A stretch of 64,000 bases of DNA from Pegoplata infirma (Eukaryota > Arthropoda > Insecta > Diptera > Anthomyiidae): contig OY992537.1 of NCBI GenBank assembly GCA_963921195.1, positions 94,508,736 through 94,572,735 on the forward strand, given 5' to 3'. The translations under genes were made by a program, and so were the position numbers. This document shows positions 45,501 through 56,579 of the stretch, piece after piece; position 1 is the first letter of the stretch; every line of letters starts with the position of its first letter. Below the pieces are notes generated by a model. It did not search any database and had not been told where the DNA came from. It worked only from the letters and a program-made list of their open reading frames with translations.

Positions 45501-45640
45501 TTGAGAAATTTTTTATAAAAAAATTGTCTTTGAGAAATTTTTTATAAAAAAATTGCTATAGAAAAATTGTTTTTGGGAAACTTTCTATAGAAAATTGTCT
45601 GAGAAATTTTCTATAGAACATTGTTTTTGAGAAATTTTAA
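42510..45640 (+). repeat. Satellite C: ~29-30-bp repeat array
   Basis: About 105 units of 'aatttttctatagaaaatttctgaaagac', built on the palindrome TTTCTATAGAAA. Higher-order copies: 'caattcttgttctatagaaa' at 43041 and 43887 (846 bp apart) with the same neighbours, and 'ctacagaaactttttcaaag' at about 43430, 43720, 44200 and 44495. The last ~200 bp (45430 onward) are in the opposite orientation ('attgtctttgagaaatttt'). Confidence 0.9.
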
Positions 45641-46120
45641 AATGTTTTAAGAATTTTTTTTATAGAAAAATGTTCAGACTCCGTCTATTTTTTCTATAGA
45701 AAATTTTTAAGTTTCTAAGATGTTTTTTTCTATAGGAAAAAATTTGAAATCCTAAGATATTTTTCGATAGAAAAATTGTCAGATTCTTTGACATTTAAAT
45801 TCTGTAATTCTGAGAATTTTTTTCTATAAAAAATTCTCTAATTCTGAGACATTTTTTCTATAGAAAAATCTTGCATTTTGAGACAATTTTTCTATAAAAG
45901 TTTCAAATTCTGAAACAATTTTTTATAGAAAAAATCTCAGATTCTCAGACAATTTTTCTACAGAACAAATTTTAGATTCTGTAACAACTTTTCTACAGAA
46001 AAAGTCTCAGGTTCTGAGCCAATTTTTCTATAGAAAAAATCCCAGATTCTAAGGCAATTTTTCTTTAGAACAATTTTCAAATTCTGAGACAATTTTTCTA
46101 TAGAAAGTACCAGGTTGGGA
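45641..46120. repeat. Transition zone between satellite C and B-like units
   Basis: Units mix the satellite C linker 'caatttttctatagaaa' with B-like hairpin words such as 'tctcagattctcagac', 'gtctcaggttctgagcc' and 'aattctgagacattttttc'. They are more diverged than in either array, as expected at an array edge. Confidence 0.7.
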
Positions 46121-46613
46121 GACTATTGTTCCATATTTTTTTTTACAGAAACTATTAATAAACCACAATCGGTATCTTTTTGAGTCGTTAGATTTTGTGT
46201 GGTGGGTGAAGATGCTGAATTACCACTAACCAAACGAATTCTACGATACAGTCTTCAAAATTAATTAAAAAAATAATTGAAAATAATGTGAATTAATACA
46301 CAACTTAAATTAATTCTCCAAAGGTCTATCTATATATGGTATAATATAACTACAATCATCAACCGTGCCGTACTTGTTCTGCTCAGGCTCTCACTTTTTA
46401 AATTAGTGTAAATACGGCTGCTGTCGATAATATTGTTCATTATTTTGACATTTGACATCACTCCAAAACAACAAACATCAGCAAAAAGCAACATTCTTTA
46501 GGGCGGGTCGCTTTATTTGTTAATTTACCCAAATTCTTTTAATTTTATAAAATTTATTCCATTTTTTTTCATATTTTTGTTTGTTTAATTAGTAAAATAC
46601 AATACTTTACAAA
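46121..46613 (+). other. 5' flank of the + strand Ly6 gene
   Basis: Between satellite C and the start codon. 46155-46256 is relatively complex sequence. The part nearest the gene, ending 'agtaaaatacaatactttacaaa', is probably 5' UTR. No strong promoter motif can be claimed. Confidence 0.4.
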
Positions 46614-47178
46614 ATGAAACCATTGGAAAGTGTATTTCTAGCTACTTTAATAGCTCTATGTTTGGCTCAAACAGGTGTGTATTAGCAAGCAGCTATCAAA
46701 CAACTTCATCATATGATGCTGTCTGGTGGTGGCTCATAAAATTTTATTGTTGAATGAAAAAAAAAAAAATGTTTTCTTTATAGTTATGAGTATTAAATGT
46801 TGGGAATGCCGTTCAGACAATGATCCAAAATGTGCAGATCCATTCGATAATAGTACATTGGTTATCAATGATTGCAGCCAAGAACCTGAATTAGCGCATT
46901 TACCTGGCGTTCGACCAACCATGTGTCGTAAAATCAGACAAAAAGTTCATGGAGAATGGCGCTATTTCCGTAGTTGTGCCTATATGGGTGAACCTGGTAT
47001 TGAGGGTGATGAACGTTTCTGTTTGATGCGTACTGGCAGCTATAACATTTTCATGGAGTATTGTACCTGTAATAGTAAAGATGGTTGCAATGGTGCTGGT
47101 TTACTAACTGGCAATCAGGTAGCTATAGGTATCACAACATTATTTGTTTCGACTGTAGCTTGGCTATTAAGGCATTAA
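46614..47178 (+). CDS. Ly6/quiver-type GPI-anchored protein, 151 aa
   Basis: Two exons, 46614-46674 and 46784-47178, with a 109-nt phase-1 intron (GTGTGT donor, 'tttctttatag' acceptor). Exon 1 gives a signal peptide (MKPLESVFLATLIALCLAQT). The mature domain begins IKCWECRSDNDPKCADPFDN, then LPGVRPTMCRKIRQKV, FRSCAYMGEPGIEGDERFC, and ends EYCTCNSKDGCNG, followed by a hydrophobic GPI-type tail (VAIGITTLFVSTVAWLL). The regular Cys pattern and length (~150 aa) fit the insect Ly6/quiver family; the RPTMC...GEWRYFRSC block looks strongly conserved and suggests an ancient single orthologue (CG31676-like by recall, not verified). An in-frame Met at 46726 upstream of the acceptor is not the real start, because the spliced exon supplies the signal peptide. 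It lacks the second intron present in the other two paralogues. Confidence 0.93.
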
Positions 47179-47840
47179 GAAAAAGTCAAGAAAGAAGAAT
47201 ATGAAAAAAAGTATGTGTCCTTTTTCTTTTGTTAAGGACATGTCGAACTAGAAAATAATTTAGTGCCTTGCTCGAATAATAGTCTTAAGTTTTAATGTGT
47301 ATTTTTGTCTTTTAGCATTATCATGTTGTTTTCATAACATACTTAAATCAGAGTTTCGAAGAATGAAATCTTTTTTAAATGAATTCTCAAAAAAAAAATT
47401 TAAAAACATATGAAAAAAATCAAATACATTCGATATTTTAAAATCAAATGAGAGCAATTGCGATTTCTTTCGATACGTAAAAATTAAATTGGCGAATGCA
47501 TTCCTTAAAGTTTCATTCGGAACGAATTACCGAATTAAGAAATGAAATTCTTTGAAGCTCTGCTTAAAATCTACCGTCCTTGCTACAATTTTTTACATTA
47601 ATTTTAACACTTGTATTTCTGTTGTAACATTTTATGTTATTTAACATACTTATGCTAATGCCGTCCCATGTTCTTTTAAAAAATCAATTGAAACATTCCA
47701 ATTTTTATACTTAAAAAGATTGAGTATTTTTATAAGAAATTTTTTTTTTACAATTTTAAGAATCTCGAAATTTTATTTGTCTTAAGATACAAATTTTAAT
47801 ATATAGTTTTTATATAAAAAAAAATAAAATTTATACACTA
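47179..47840. other. 3' flank of Ly6 gene
   Basis: AT-rich, probably 3' UTR to begin with. No repeat with clear ends and no second gene seen. Confidence 0.45.
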
Positions 47841-49110
47841 AATTCTGATTAATTTTTATTAAAAAATAAAAATTGTTTTATTCGACCTTTAAAATATAAT
47901 ATTTTAAGTATTTTTATTCTGGCTCAAGGTCATTATTTTCTTTACTAATTAAAACCATGATATTCTCATAGCATAATTTTCAAGAAAATTATTTTCTGTT
48001 TTAAATTTATTTGTGTTGGTCATTTTTGCAAGACTTAATCGACACGTGTTTCGGAATTTGTCAGATTCCATTGTCAAGATTATTTAGCAAATATAAAAAC
48101 CCTATACTAAATTAGTAAAGGGAATTTACAAGACAAATCGCTAGTGATCAAACTAAAATATTAAAACCTATTCGACTCTACTCTCGTTGAGAATTAGAAG
48201 AAGAAAAATGCATCATATTAGTATGATCGCGATAGTCAAACAACACAACACAAAAAATATATTAAAAACAGAATTTACATACGATTATCCATTGGACAAT
48301 ACTAATGTTATTTGTTTTTGCAAACGTTGTATTTGCGGGTGTTATACCATATTAGGTTTGTTCACCATGGCGTGCCAACCATTTTGGTTAAATTCTGATT
48401 AATTTTTATTAAAAAATAAAAATTGTTTTATTCGACCTTTAAAATATAATATTTTAAGTATTTTTATTCTGGCTCAAGGTCATTATTTTCTTTACTAATT
48501 AAAACCATGATATTCTCATAGCATAATTTTCAAGAAAATTATTTTCTGTTTTAAATTTATTTGTGTTGGTCATTTTTGCAAGACTTAATCGACACGTGTT
48601 TCGGAATTTGTCAGATTCCATTGTCAAGATTATTTAGCAAATATAAAAACCCTATACTAAATTAGTAAAGGGAATTTACAAGACAAATCGCTAGTGATCA
48701 AACTAAACTCCAATGGATAATCGTATGTAAATTCTGTTTTTAATATATTTTTTGTGTTGTGTTGTTTGACTATCGCGATCATACTAATATGATGCATTTT
48801 TCTTCTTCTAATTCTCAACGAGAGTAGAGTCGAATAGGTTTTAATATTTTAGTTTGATCACTAGCGATTTGTCTTGTAAATTCCCTTTACTAATTTAGTA
48901 TAGGGTTTTTATATTTGCTAAATAATCTTGACAATGGAATCTGACAAATTCCGAAACACGTGTCGATTAAGTCTTGCAAAAATGACCAACACAAATAAAT
49001 TTAAAACAGAAAATAATTTTCTTGAAAATTATGCTATGAGAATATCATGGTTTTAATTAGTAAAGAAAATAATGACCTTGAGCCAGAATAAAAATACTTA
49101 AAAAAATTTA
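47841..49110. repeat. Direct plus inverted triplication with GACACGTG core
   Basis: A ~320-bp block starting 'aattctgattaattttta' is present at 47841 and, 550 bp on, at 48391, apparently identical over most of its length. An inverted copy of about 47900-48300 occupies 48707-49110. Each has 'cgacacgtgtttcggaat' and hairpin 'ggaatttgtcagattcc'. The palindrome is very well preserved, so it is young. The 71-codon frame at 48187-48402 lies across it and has no recognisable homology. Confidence 0.8.
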
Positions 49111-50225
49111 TACACTAATACATATTTTTTATGTAAACCAAATAAAAGTAATTTAAAAATACATCACATTTTCATTTTATAGAATTCACTTTTTTTCTCA
49201 ATAAATTTGCCATTTTTAATCACACTAGCTTACACAGATTTTGATTCACAACATTTTGCATTTATTTTCCATATAAAATCTTACGCTGAATGCGAAAATA
49301 AAGTCCAAAGTTTCAAAAGTAGAACAGTTTTTGAGAAATTGCTAACTTTTCAAATTTTCAACTTTTTAAAAAAGTGGGTTTACTTACAAGGAAGGTGTTC
49401 CAACCGATATGAACCGATTTGCCCGATACTTAAAAAATATATAAAAGAGACGAGTTTAATGTTGGGGTGTCTCGGCTTATCGGTCATGTCAGTGGTTAAA
49501 CATTTCGTTGCAACCTTATGAAACAATGTGGACCTTCGGGAAAATTTCGATAACTCCCGAACTAACAGGTATATAGTTTAGAGAAAAAATACGTGTCAAC
49601 TTAAATTTAATAAAGATTATTCCATATTCAGATGGATATCGTAGGTCTATGTCTTCATATAAAGAAAATGAGTTGAAAATTGTAAAAGTAATATGCATTT
49701 GAGTAAAAATGAAGAAATTAATTTTTTTTTTAATTTTTAGTTTATTGAGTTTATTTCACGATATTTAACATTTATTTTCCATGTAAAATCGCGCACTGAA
49801 TCCGAAAATAAAGTCAAAAAGTTCAAAATTAGAAAAGTTTTTAAGATGTCGCCAAATTCCAAATTTAAAAAAAATGGTTTGCCATAAATAAAAATATCTC
49901 GGGACAAAATCGGAGGATTTGAATTTTTTACTTTCAAATTAAAGCTAAATAAATACTCTATCAGGTTTCTTCACAATATTTTTCAATCTGATTTTCGCCT
50001 TATAATCTATTCATCGATATATCGAAAACTTTACTTCAATTTTAACGAAATTGAGTAAAAAAGTAAATTCTATTAGGTCTGTTAGTTTACGCAAATTTCT
50101 TACTATTTTTACCACAACTGAAAAGTTTTGTTTATTTTTTGTATTAAAATTTCCAGCTGTAGTAAAAGTAGTAAAAATGAGTAGACTGTAGTAAGGTAAA
50201 CGAACAGGCATATTGTAAATTTAAC
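49111..50225. other. Gene-free region with a diverged internal repeat
   Basis: 'catttattttccatataaaatc' (49257-49278) and 'catttattttccatgtaaaatc' (49769-49790) with 'gaa...cgaaaataaagtc' downstream in both indicate an old ~512-bp duplication. 50060-50215 is AT-rich with no exon support. Confidence 0.45.
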
Positions 50226-50228
50226 TAA

Positions 50229-50350
50229 CAAGGAAAGTCTCCATAATGTAACCCTCCGATCTTCATGGAATTGATTTTATTTTGTAGAGCAGGAAAGATA
50301 AAGGGACACGCAGTTTTTTTAGCGGCCAAATTCATATTTTAAATGAGGCC
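50229..50350. mobile_element. Scrap of the CAAGGGAAG-end MITE
   Basis: 'caaggaaagtctccataatg', 'gatcttcatggaattgattt' and 'agcggccaaattcata' match the left part of 18792-19388 and 31236-31805. The rest is missing. Confidence 0.65.
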
Positions 50351-50719
50351 ACCGAAAAAAAACCATGCAACATTTTTATAAAATTCCATACTTGTTTCGT
50401 AAAATATACGAAAATTTACTTTATATTACGTAAAAAAAAATTAGTCCCGACGTTCGTAAATTTACGAAACCTAAGAAAATATTTCGTAATCAAGAAAATG
50501 TTTAATTTCCCAGCAGGAAAAGTGACTTGATTGGTCACGAGACATGTCACACTGACCTAAATGACCTGTCACAGATATTGACACCTTTCAAATACAAATT
50601 CCTATTGGTCCTACAGGGCTTAAAAAATTTTCCAAAAATTTTTCGGAACTTCGAATATTTTATTATTATTAAATTTAATATTAATAAAATTTATTTTTCC
50701 TAAAATAATTTTTAATTTT

Positions 50720-51500
50720 TATATCCTACACCACTCTGTGGTACAGGGTATAATTGTGCTTATGTTTGTAACTACCCGAATTATTGGTCCTAGATCCACT
50801 TTTAAGTATACCGATCGACTCAGAATAACTTTTTAAGTCATTCTAGCGATGCCCGTCCGTCCGTCTGTCTGTCCGTCCGTCCATGTAAACGTTGTAAACA
50901 CGATACAGGTCGGATTTGCCGAAAATGTCAAACTTAAGCTTCCTATTGCAATTGTAGAAAATCGGTCCATGTTTAGACCTAGCCCCCATACAAAGAGGGC
51001 TCAAATTTTGGCTTAAATGACTCTAATAACCGTATTATAATAGTCATCCCTTCGAAATTTGGCAGGTAAACCTGTTTCGTATTAAGTAACAACCATTCCA
51101 AATTTCAAAGAAATCGGACCAGTTCTTCTTGTAGCCCCCATACAAACCACCTTCCCGATATTCACACAAATCTCTCAAATTTCATGAATATAAAAAATAT
51201 TTTATTGAAATTTTGTTTTTGTGTGTTTATCGCGTACTTTAATAACCTAATCAAATCGGATTTTAGTCGGACCACTTTTGGACCAAGACCCCAATATTCA
51301 GTTTAAGCGGTTTATTGGCAACAAATAAAAGCATATTTCTCTCAAATTTGGTTTGTGAGTATTTTTTACTTTTTATTAAAGATTTTACAAAAGATAGATC
51401 CAATCGGTCCATGTTTGCTTTTGGGATCCATTTACCGGGAAACACTGGTGTAGGGTATTATATGGTGGGTCTTGACCGACTATAATTTTTTTTATTTATT
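50720..51500 (-). mobile_element. mini-me/DINE-1-like element (subfamily 2)
   Basis: End hairpin 'accactctgtggt', core 'ccgatcgactcagaataact', GTCCGTCC tract 50855-50884, internal 'gactctaataaccgtattata', and the other end 'gtagggtattatatggtggg' with 'cttgaccgactata'. Same structure and length as 8401-9190. Confidence 0.82.
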
Positions 51501-51885
51501 TTAATTACAAAACGCAAAAAATGAAATCCTAAAAAATGCTTGTGTACGGGACCTTAACATTTTTTTTTCATTAAAAAATGTATAAGATTGTAAAAAAGTT
51601 TGTTTTTATACCCTCCAACCCATACATGGGACTATTTAAATAAATGGACTAATTAATTGACGATTTCATTGGCATTATATTGAAACTAATGCCAATGAAA
51701 TTTTTAGCATTGGCATTGTTTCAATCAATGCCAATGCCCGTTAAGGAATTAGTAGCATTAGTAATGCCAATTATGAAAAATTTCATTGGCATTAATAAAT
51801 GCCTTAATGAAAACAAAGAATTACCAATATTAAAAGTCGTATTTCCGTCAACCTGTTGTGAAAATTTTTTTTTGGTTAAAACTTA

Positions 51886-52400
51886 AAACGGCTATATCTC
51901 AAAAACTAAGCCAGATAGAGCAAAAAGGAGGGCATTTTTGGTTCTTAGAATCTAGTTTCGCCGGTCCACCCTAATAGGTCAAAACTTTTAATCTAAAAAA
52001 TTGGCACTCCCGAATGTTTAAAAATTCACATACCTTTAGCATTATCTTGCTTATTTTTCCAGGTACTGCAATTTAGGGGCCCAATAGGGTCTTGAGAATT
52101 TTAGAAACTGAACAACTTAAAAACTATTGCTCTGAGGTTTTTCTAGTATTGGCAGACGAGTTCTAGAAACCAAGAGCTACAAAAATGCTTTTGGACTTTT
52201 TGTTGTGTCACCAATATTTACCGAGATATAAGCATTTTTAAATTTTCCGGAATCCCAATTTTTTTGGATTCAAAGTTAGGACCCATTGGGGTCCACATAT
52301 GTGAAGAGGACCCGCGATAGAATGGTAATTCTAAGAACCAAAAATGCCCTCCATTTTTCTCTATCTGGCTTAGTTTTCGAGATATCGCCATTTTAAGTTT
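51886..52400. repeat. Foldback with ~75-bp arms
   Basis: 'acttaaaacggctatatctc', 'aaactaagccagatagagc' and 'gagggcatttttggttctta' at 51886-51950 are inverted at 52325-52400. The interior contains 'gggtccacatatgtgaagag'. Part of, or nested in, the 51621-56175 element. Confidence 0.65.
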
Positions 52401-52420
52401 TTAAAAAAATATATATTTAT

Positions 52421-54882
52421 TAGGGTGGCAGCTATTTTGCAAAACTTCGAATTTGAAGGAGTGCACCACTAGTTTGGTCTAAAAATGCTATGCTAAAAAT
52501 TTCAGCCAAATCGGACAACGTTAACACGAGGCTCATCGAGATCAAAGGTCAAATGTCAAAAAATAGCCATATTTTGATGAAAATTATTAAAAAAATGGTG
52601 TTGTTTTTTGAATATATTGTTAAAAAGTGGTACACGAGTTGTTTTTAGTATAAGAAGATAAATTAAAAATTTTTGGGTTTTCAAAAATTAACCCTTGTAA
52701 GTCTTTCGGGGTCAAAATGACCCAATTTTCACAAAATGACGCCTAAAACACGAAAATCAGCCCCAATTTTCTAAATTTATTGAAATAAACCAATGTAAAC
52801 CCATATTTATATTCTATTCTATCATAAATACTCAGATATGAAATACTGTCTTTCTAGGATGTCATTCACCCGTTTCACGGTAAGGCCAAAAATATGCATT
52901 TTATTTGGCGTGGTTCTCAAAACTGATATTTTTGTTTTTTCAAAATTTTCTTAAACAAAGTTATGAAAAATGCTGAAAAAACCACAGAATCTTATAAAAT
53001 ATATGTTGAAATATAAAAAAAAAAATTTTTGGGGGATATCCCTCGGATAGTTTGGCTGGGGCATCGATTTAAACTCAGCGGATTTCGAGGAAAATGCCTT
53101 TTTTGCCCACAATTTATTCAATATGGAAAAAATTTGGTAAATATTTTAAAATTTGACAAAGTCAGAGCCATAAATTATTAAAAACTATGTTAGACATTAA
53201 CCCTAAACGTTTTAGGAAAATTGAATAATATTAACCCGGTTTTTATTCGGGTCAAAGGTCAAATTTAGGGATTTTGGATTTTTTTGAAAAAAGGCACCTA
53301 AATATGAAATGTTTATTGCGATTTTTTATAAAACTTGGTATAATTATTGTAAGAGCTCAGAAAAATAATTATTTAATTTTTTTTTAAATTAACCCATAAA
53401 TGAACATGGGGTCAAAATGGCCCAGCACATTAAAATTTCTTTATATAGATTTTTATATTTATATTCGATTTTTATAAAACTTGTTTTATAAAACTTGTTA
53501 TGCGAGGTCAGAAAAATAATTATTTGATTTTTTTTAATTAACCCATAAATGAACATGGGGTCAAAATGGCCCAGCACGTTAAAAATTCTTAATATGTTTT
53601 TTTTTTTTTTTTCTATAATTCAAATAATTATTTTTTCAAACGTCGCATACAAATAATACCAAGTTTTATAGAAATAGAAAAAAAAAAATAAAAAAAATAT
53701 ATTAAGAATTTTTAACGTGCTGGGCCATTTTGATCCCATGTTCATTTATGGGTTAATTAAAAAAAATCAAATAATTAGTTTTCTGACCTCACACATAATC
53801 ATAACAAGTTTTATAAAAATCGAAAGAAAATATAAAAATCTATATAAAGAAATTTTAATGTGCTGGGCCATTTTGACCCCATGTTCATTTATGGGTTAAT
53901 TTAGAAAAAATTAAATAATTATTTTTCTGAGCTCTTACAATAATTATAACAAGTTTTATTAAAAAATAGCAATAAACATTTCATATTTAGATGCCTTTTT
54001 CCAAAAAAATCCAAATATCCCTAAATTTGACCTTTGACCCGAATAAAAACCGGGTTAATATTATTCAATTTTCCTAAAACGTTTAGGGTTAATGTCTAAC
54101 ATAGTTTTTAATAATTTATGGCTCTGACTTTGTCAAAATTTTAAAATATTTACCAAATTTTTTCCATATTGAATAAATTGTGGGCAAAAAAGGCATTTTC
54201 CTCGAAATCCGCTGAGTTTAAATCGATGCCCCCGCCAAACTATCCGAGGGATATCCCCCAAAAATTTTTTTTTTTTTATATTTTAACATATATTTTATAA
54301 GATTCTGTGGTTTTTTCAGCTTTTTTCCTAACTTTGTTTAAGAAAATTTTGAAAAAACCAAAATATCAGTTTTGAGAACCACGCCAAATAAAATGCATAT
54401 TTTTGGCCTTACCGTGAAACGGGTGAATGACTACCTAGAAAGACAGTATTTCATATCTGAGTATTTATGATAGAATAGAATATAAATATGGGTTTACATT
54501 GGTTTATTTCAATAAATTTAGAAAATTGGGGCTGATTTTCGTGTTTTAGGGGTCATTTTGTGAAAATTGGGGCATTTTGACCCCAAAAGACTTACAAGGG
54601 TTAATTTTTGAAAACCCAAAAATTTTTAATTTATCTTCTTATACTAAAAACAACTCGTGTACCACTTTTTAGCAATATATTCAAAAAACAACACCATTTA
54701 CTTAATGATTTTCATCAAAATATGGCTATTTTTTGACATTTGACCTTTGACCTCGATGAGCCTCGTGTTAACGTTGTCCGATTTGGCTGAAATTTTTAGC
54801 ATAGCATTTTTAGACCAAATGTAATAAAAATTAGGGGTGCACTCCTTCAAATTCGAAGTTTTGCAAAATAGCTGCCACCCTA
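52421..54882. mobile_element. 2.46-kb foldback element, copy 1 (TSD ATATTTAT)
   Basis: Terminal 'tagggtggcagctattttgc' and its exact complement, with ATATTTAT duplicated at 52413-52420 and 54883-54890. Two arms of ~1.19 kb (52421-53612, 53697-54882) are inverted copies of each other around ~85 nt. Each arm contains two ~150-bp subrepeats with 'aacccataaatgaacatggg' and 'gcccagcac'. Stops in all frames; the repeated ~60-codon frames come from the subrepeats. The TAGGGTG end and 8-bp duplication suggest a hAT-type non-autonomous element (inference). Confidence 0.88.
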
Positions 54883-55040
54883 ATATTTATTGTAAAAAAA
54901 ATGTTTTTTTATCAATTGTAAATAGTTTTTTTAGGCATTTGTGCCGTTTCATTGGCATTAGTACAAATAATGCCAATGCCAAAAAATTTCGTTGGCAATA
55001 AATGCTAATGCTTTTTTTTGGCATTGGCATTAGTTCCAAC

Positions 55041-56122
55041 TAGGGTGTTCAATTAATCGTGTTTTTTAATTGTTCGATTAAACAATTAATCGACATTTGA
55101 CATTTTTGACTTATTCGATTAATCGTACAAAATTTTAAAATTGATCGATTAATCGAATAATACCAAATTCAGAAATTTTCTAAAATACAAGATTTTTTTG
55201 ACAATTTTAGAACAAAATGGTACTTGAGTTAACAAACAATATTAATTAAAAGTATGTTAACATTTTATTAACAAACAAAAACAAAACGAACGTCAAAGCA
55301 TTACAAATGTATCAAAATTTATGTTTTCTGCGATTTTGTTTGAAAAAATTAAAAAAAAAATGTGCGATATTATATTTTAAGCCGTGTGTTTTTTTATAAA
55401 ATTTTATGTTAAATGTTTAATGTTTTTTGTTTTATGTTTAATGTAAAATAAAATTAATTCAAATGTGATTTTAAAATATTTATGTTACTACGCCTCTTGA
55501 AAAAGTCAACAAATAATTGACGAAACGTCGAGGAAAACTTGTAATATAAATGCATTTTTATTTACATTGAAGAAACCATAGGTCCGACTAGCTTAAATAA
55601 CACAACAAAAAAATAATTTTGGAGATTTAAAAAAATTGTGAAACTCAAAAATTAAGCTTGTTGCCAAATTTGTATGAATAACCGATGTCACAAACATTTT
55701 ATATATATTATTTAGCTACTTTTGGAAAAATGTTAAGCAAAGAATTTTTTGTTTTGAGCATATTCATAAAATTTTTATTTTTTTTTATAATTTATTGGGG
55801 GTTTTCCCCAAAACTCGATTTTTTTTTCGATTTTAGCGCGGTGATATAATTAACCGATTTGGACCAAAATTTTATCAGGTACTTTCTTTAGGTCGCTTTT
55901 TTATAATTCCAACGGCCACATACATTTAGTTTGTTTATTTGACTAAAAATTGTAAAATAAATATACATATTTCCAGAAAAAACATGTACTATTATTCGAT
56001 TAATCGGTATAAATTCTTCGATTAACCCTTTAATCGAAATTAGCAATTTTAAATTAATCGAACAATTATTCGTCTAAAATTGTTCGATTAATCGAACAAG
56101 AATTAATCGACTGAACACCCTA
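55041..56122. mobile_element. hAT-like TIR element (TSD GTTCCAAC)
   Basis: Ends 'tagggtgttcaattaatcg' and 'cgactgaacaccct' plus a. GTTCCAAC is duplicated at 55033-55040 and 56123-56130. Subterminal regions are packed with 'attcgattaatcg' words. The middle holds 'aattgacgaaacgtcgagg' and AT-rich sequence without a transposase. 1082 bp. Confidence 0.82.
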
Positions 56123-56579
56123 GTTCCAACTAATGCCAATGAAAATTCAATGCCAATTAAAAATTCCCATGTATGCTCCAACCACAGTATGGGGGTATAC
56201 GCACTTTGTCATTCCATGTGTAACACATCGAAATATCGGTCTAGGACTCCATAAAGTATATATTTTATTGATCAGTGATCGATTCTAAGACATTCTAGCG
56301 ATGTCCGTCCGTCCGTCTGTAGAGGACACGATAGAGTCCCAAATAAAAGAGCTAGACTTCCGAAGTTTGGCACGAATATGTCCTATATTCCTAGGCAGGT
56401 TAAGTTCGGAAATGGGCAAAATCGGACAAACGGGAAAAAACGTTCCCCCTTGGAGAACTAAACCAACCCCTGAAAAACGGTATTTTTTTGCAGGGCTTTT
56501 TGTACTTTTTTTAATCAAATGCAACATTTTTATGTCAGACGAATCTCAAAACCCTGCATTTGGACCCAGCGATATAAAA

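Larger units (their letters stand above)
51621..56175. mobile_element. TIR element rich in ATGCCAAT, 8-bp target duplication
   Basis: Ends 'catacatggga' and 'tcccatgtatg'. The target duplication CTCCAACC is at 51613-51620 and 56176-56183; removing the element restores the mini-me sequence 'ctccaaccacagtatggggg'. Subterminal 'attggcatta' and 'taatgccaat' words are dense at both ends. About 1 kb of its own sequence remains around two nested elements. The 8-bp duplication suggests hAT-type mobility (inference). Confidence 0.8.
51607..56575 (+). mobile_element. mini-me-like element (subfamily 3), opened by nested insertions
   Basis: Begins 'tataccctccaacc' at 51607-51620, is interrupted by 51621-56175, and resumes 'acagtatgggggtatacgca' at 56184 with the core 'catcgaaatatcggtctagg', GTCCGTCCGTCTGT (56301-56320) and a body closely matching 18340-18535. 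The right end decays near 56575. Confidence 0.78.

Noticed and set aside
46726..46785. In-frame upstream Met (46726) as the start of the Ly6 gene
   Set aside because: It lies in the intron before the 'tttctttatag' acceptor; exon 46614-46674 supplies a proper signal peptide in the right phase.
48187..48402. 71-codon frame with a Cys-rich 'ICFCKRCICGCY' segment
   Set aside because: It straddles the inverted triplication, has no upstream context or homology I recognise, and most of it is present again in inverted form.
53389..53899. Two similar ~60-codon frames with 'HFDPMFIYGLIKKNQII'
   Set aside because: They arise from inverted subrepeats of the 2.46-kb foldback and are not conserved as frames between the two copies.
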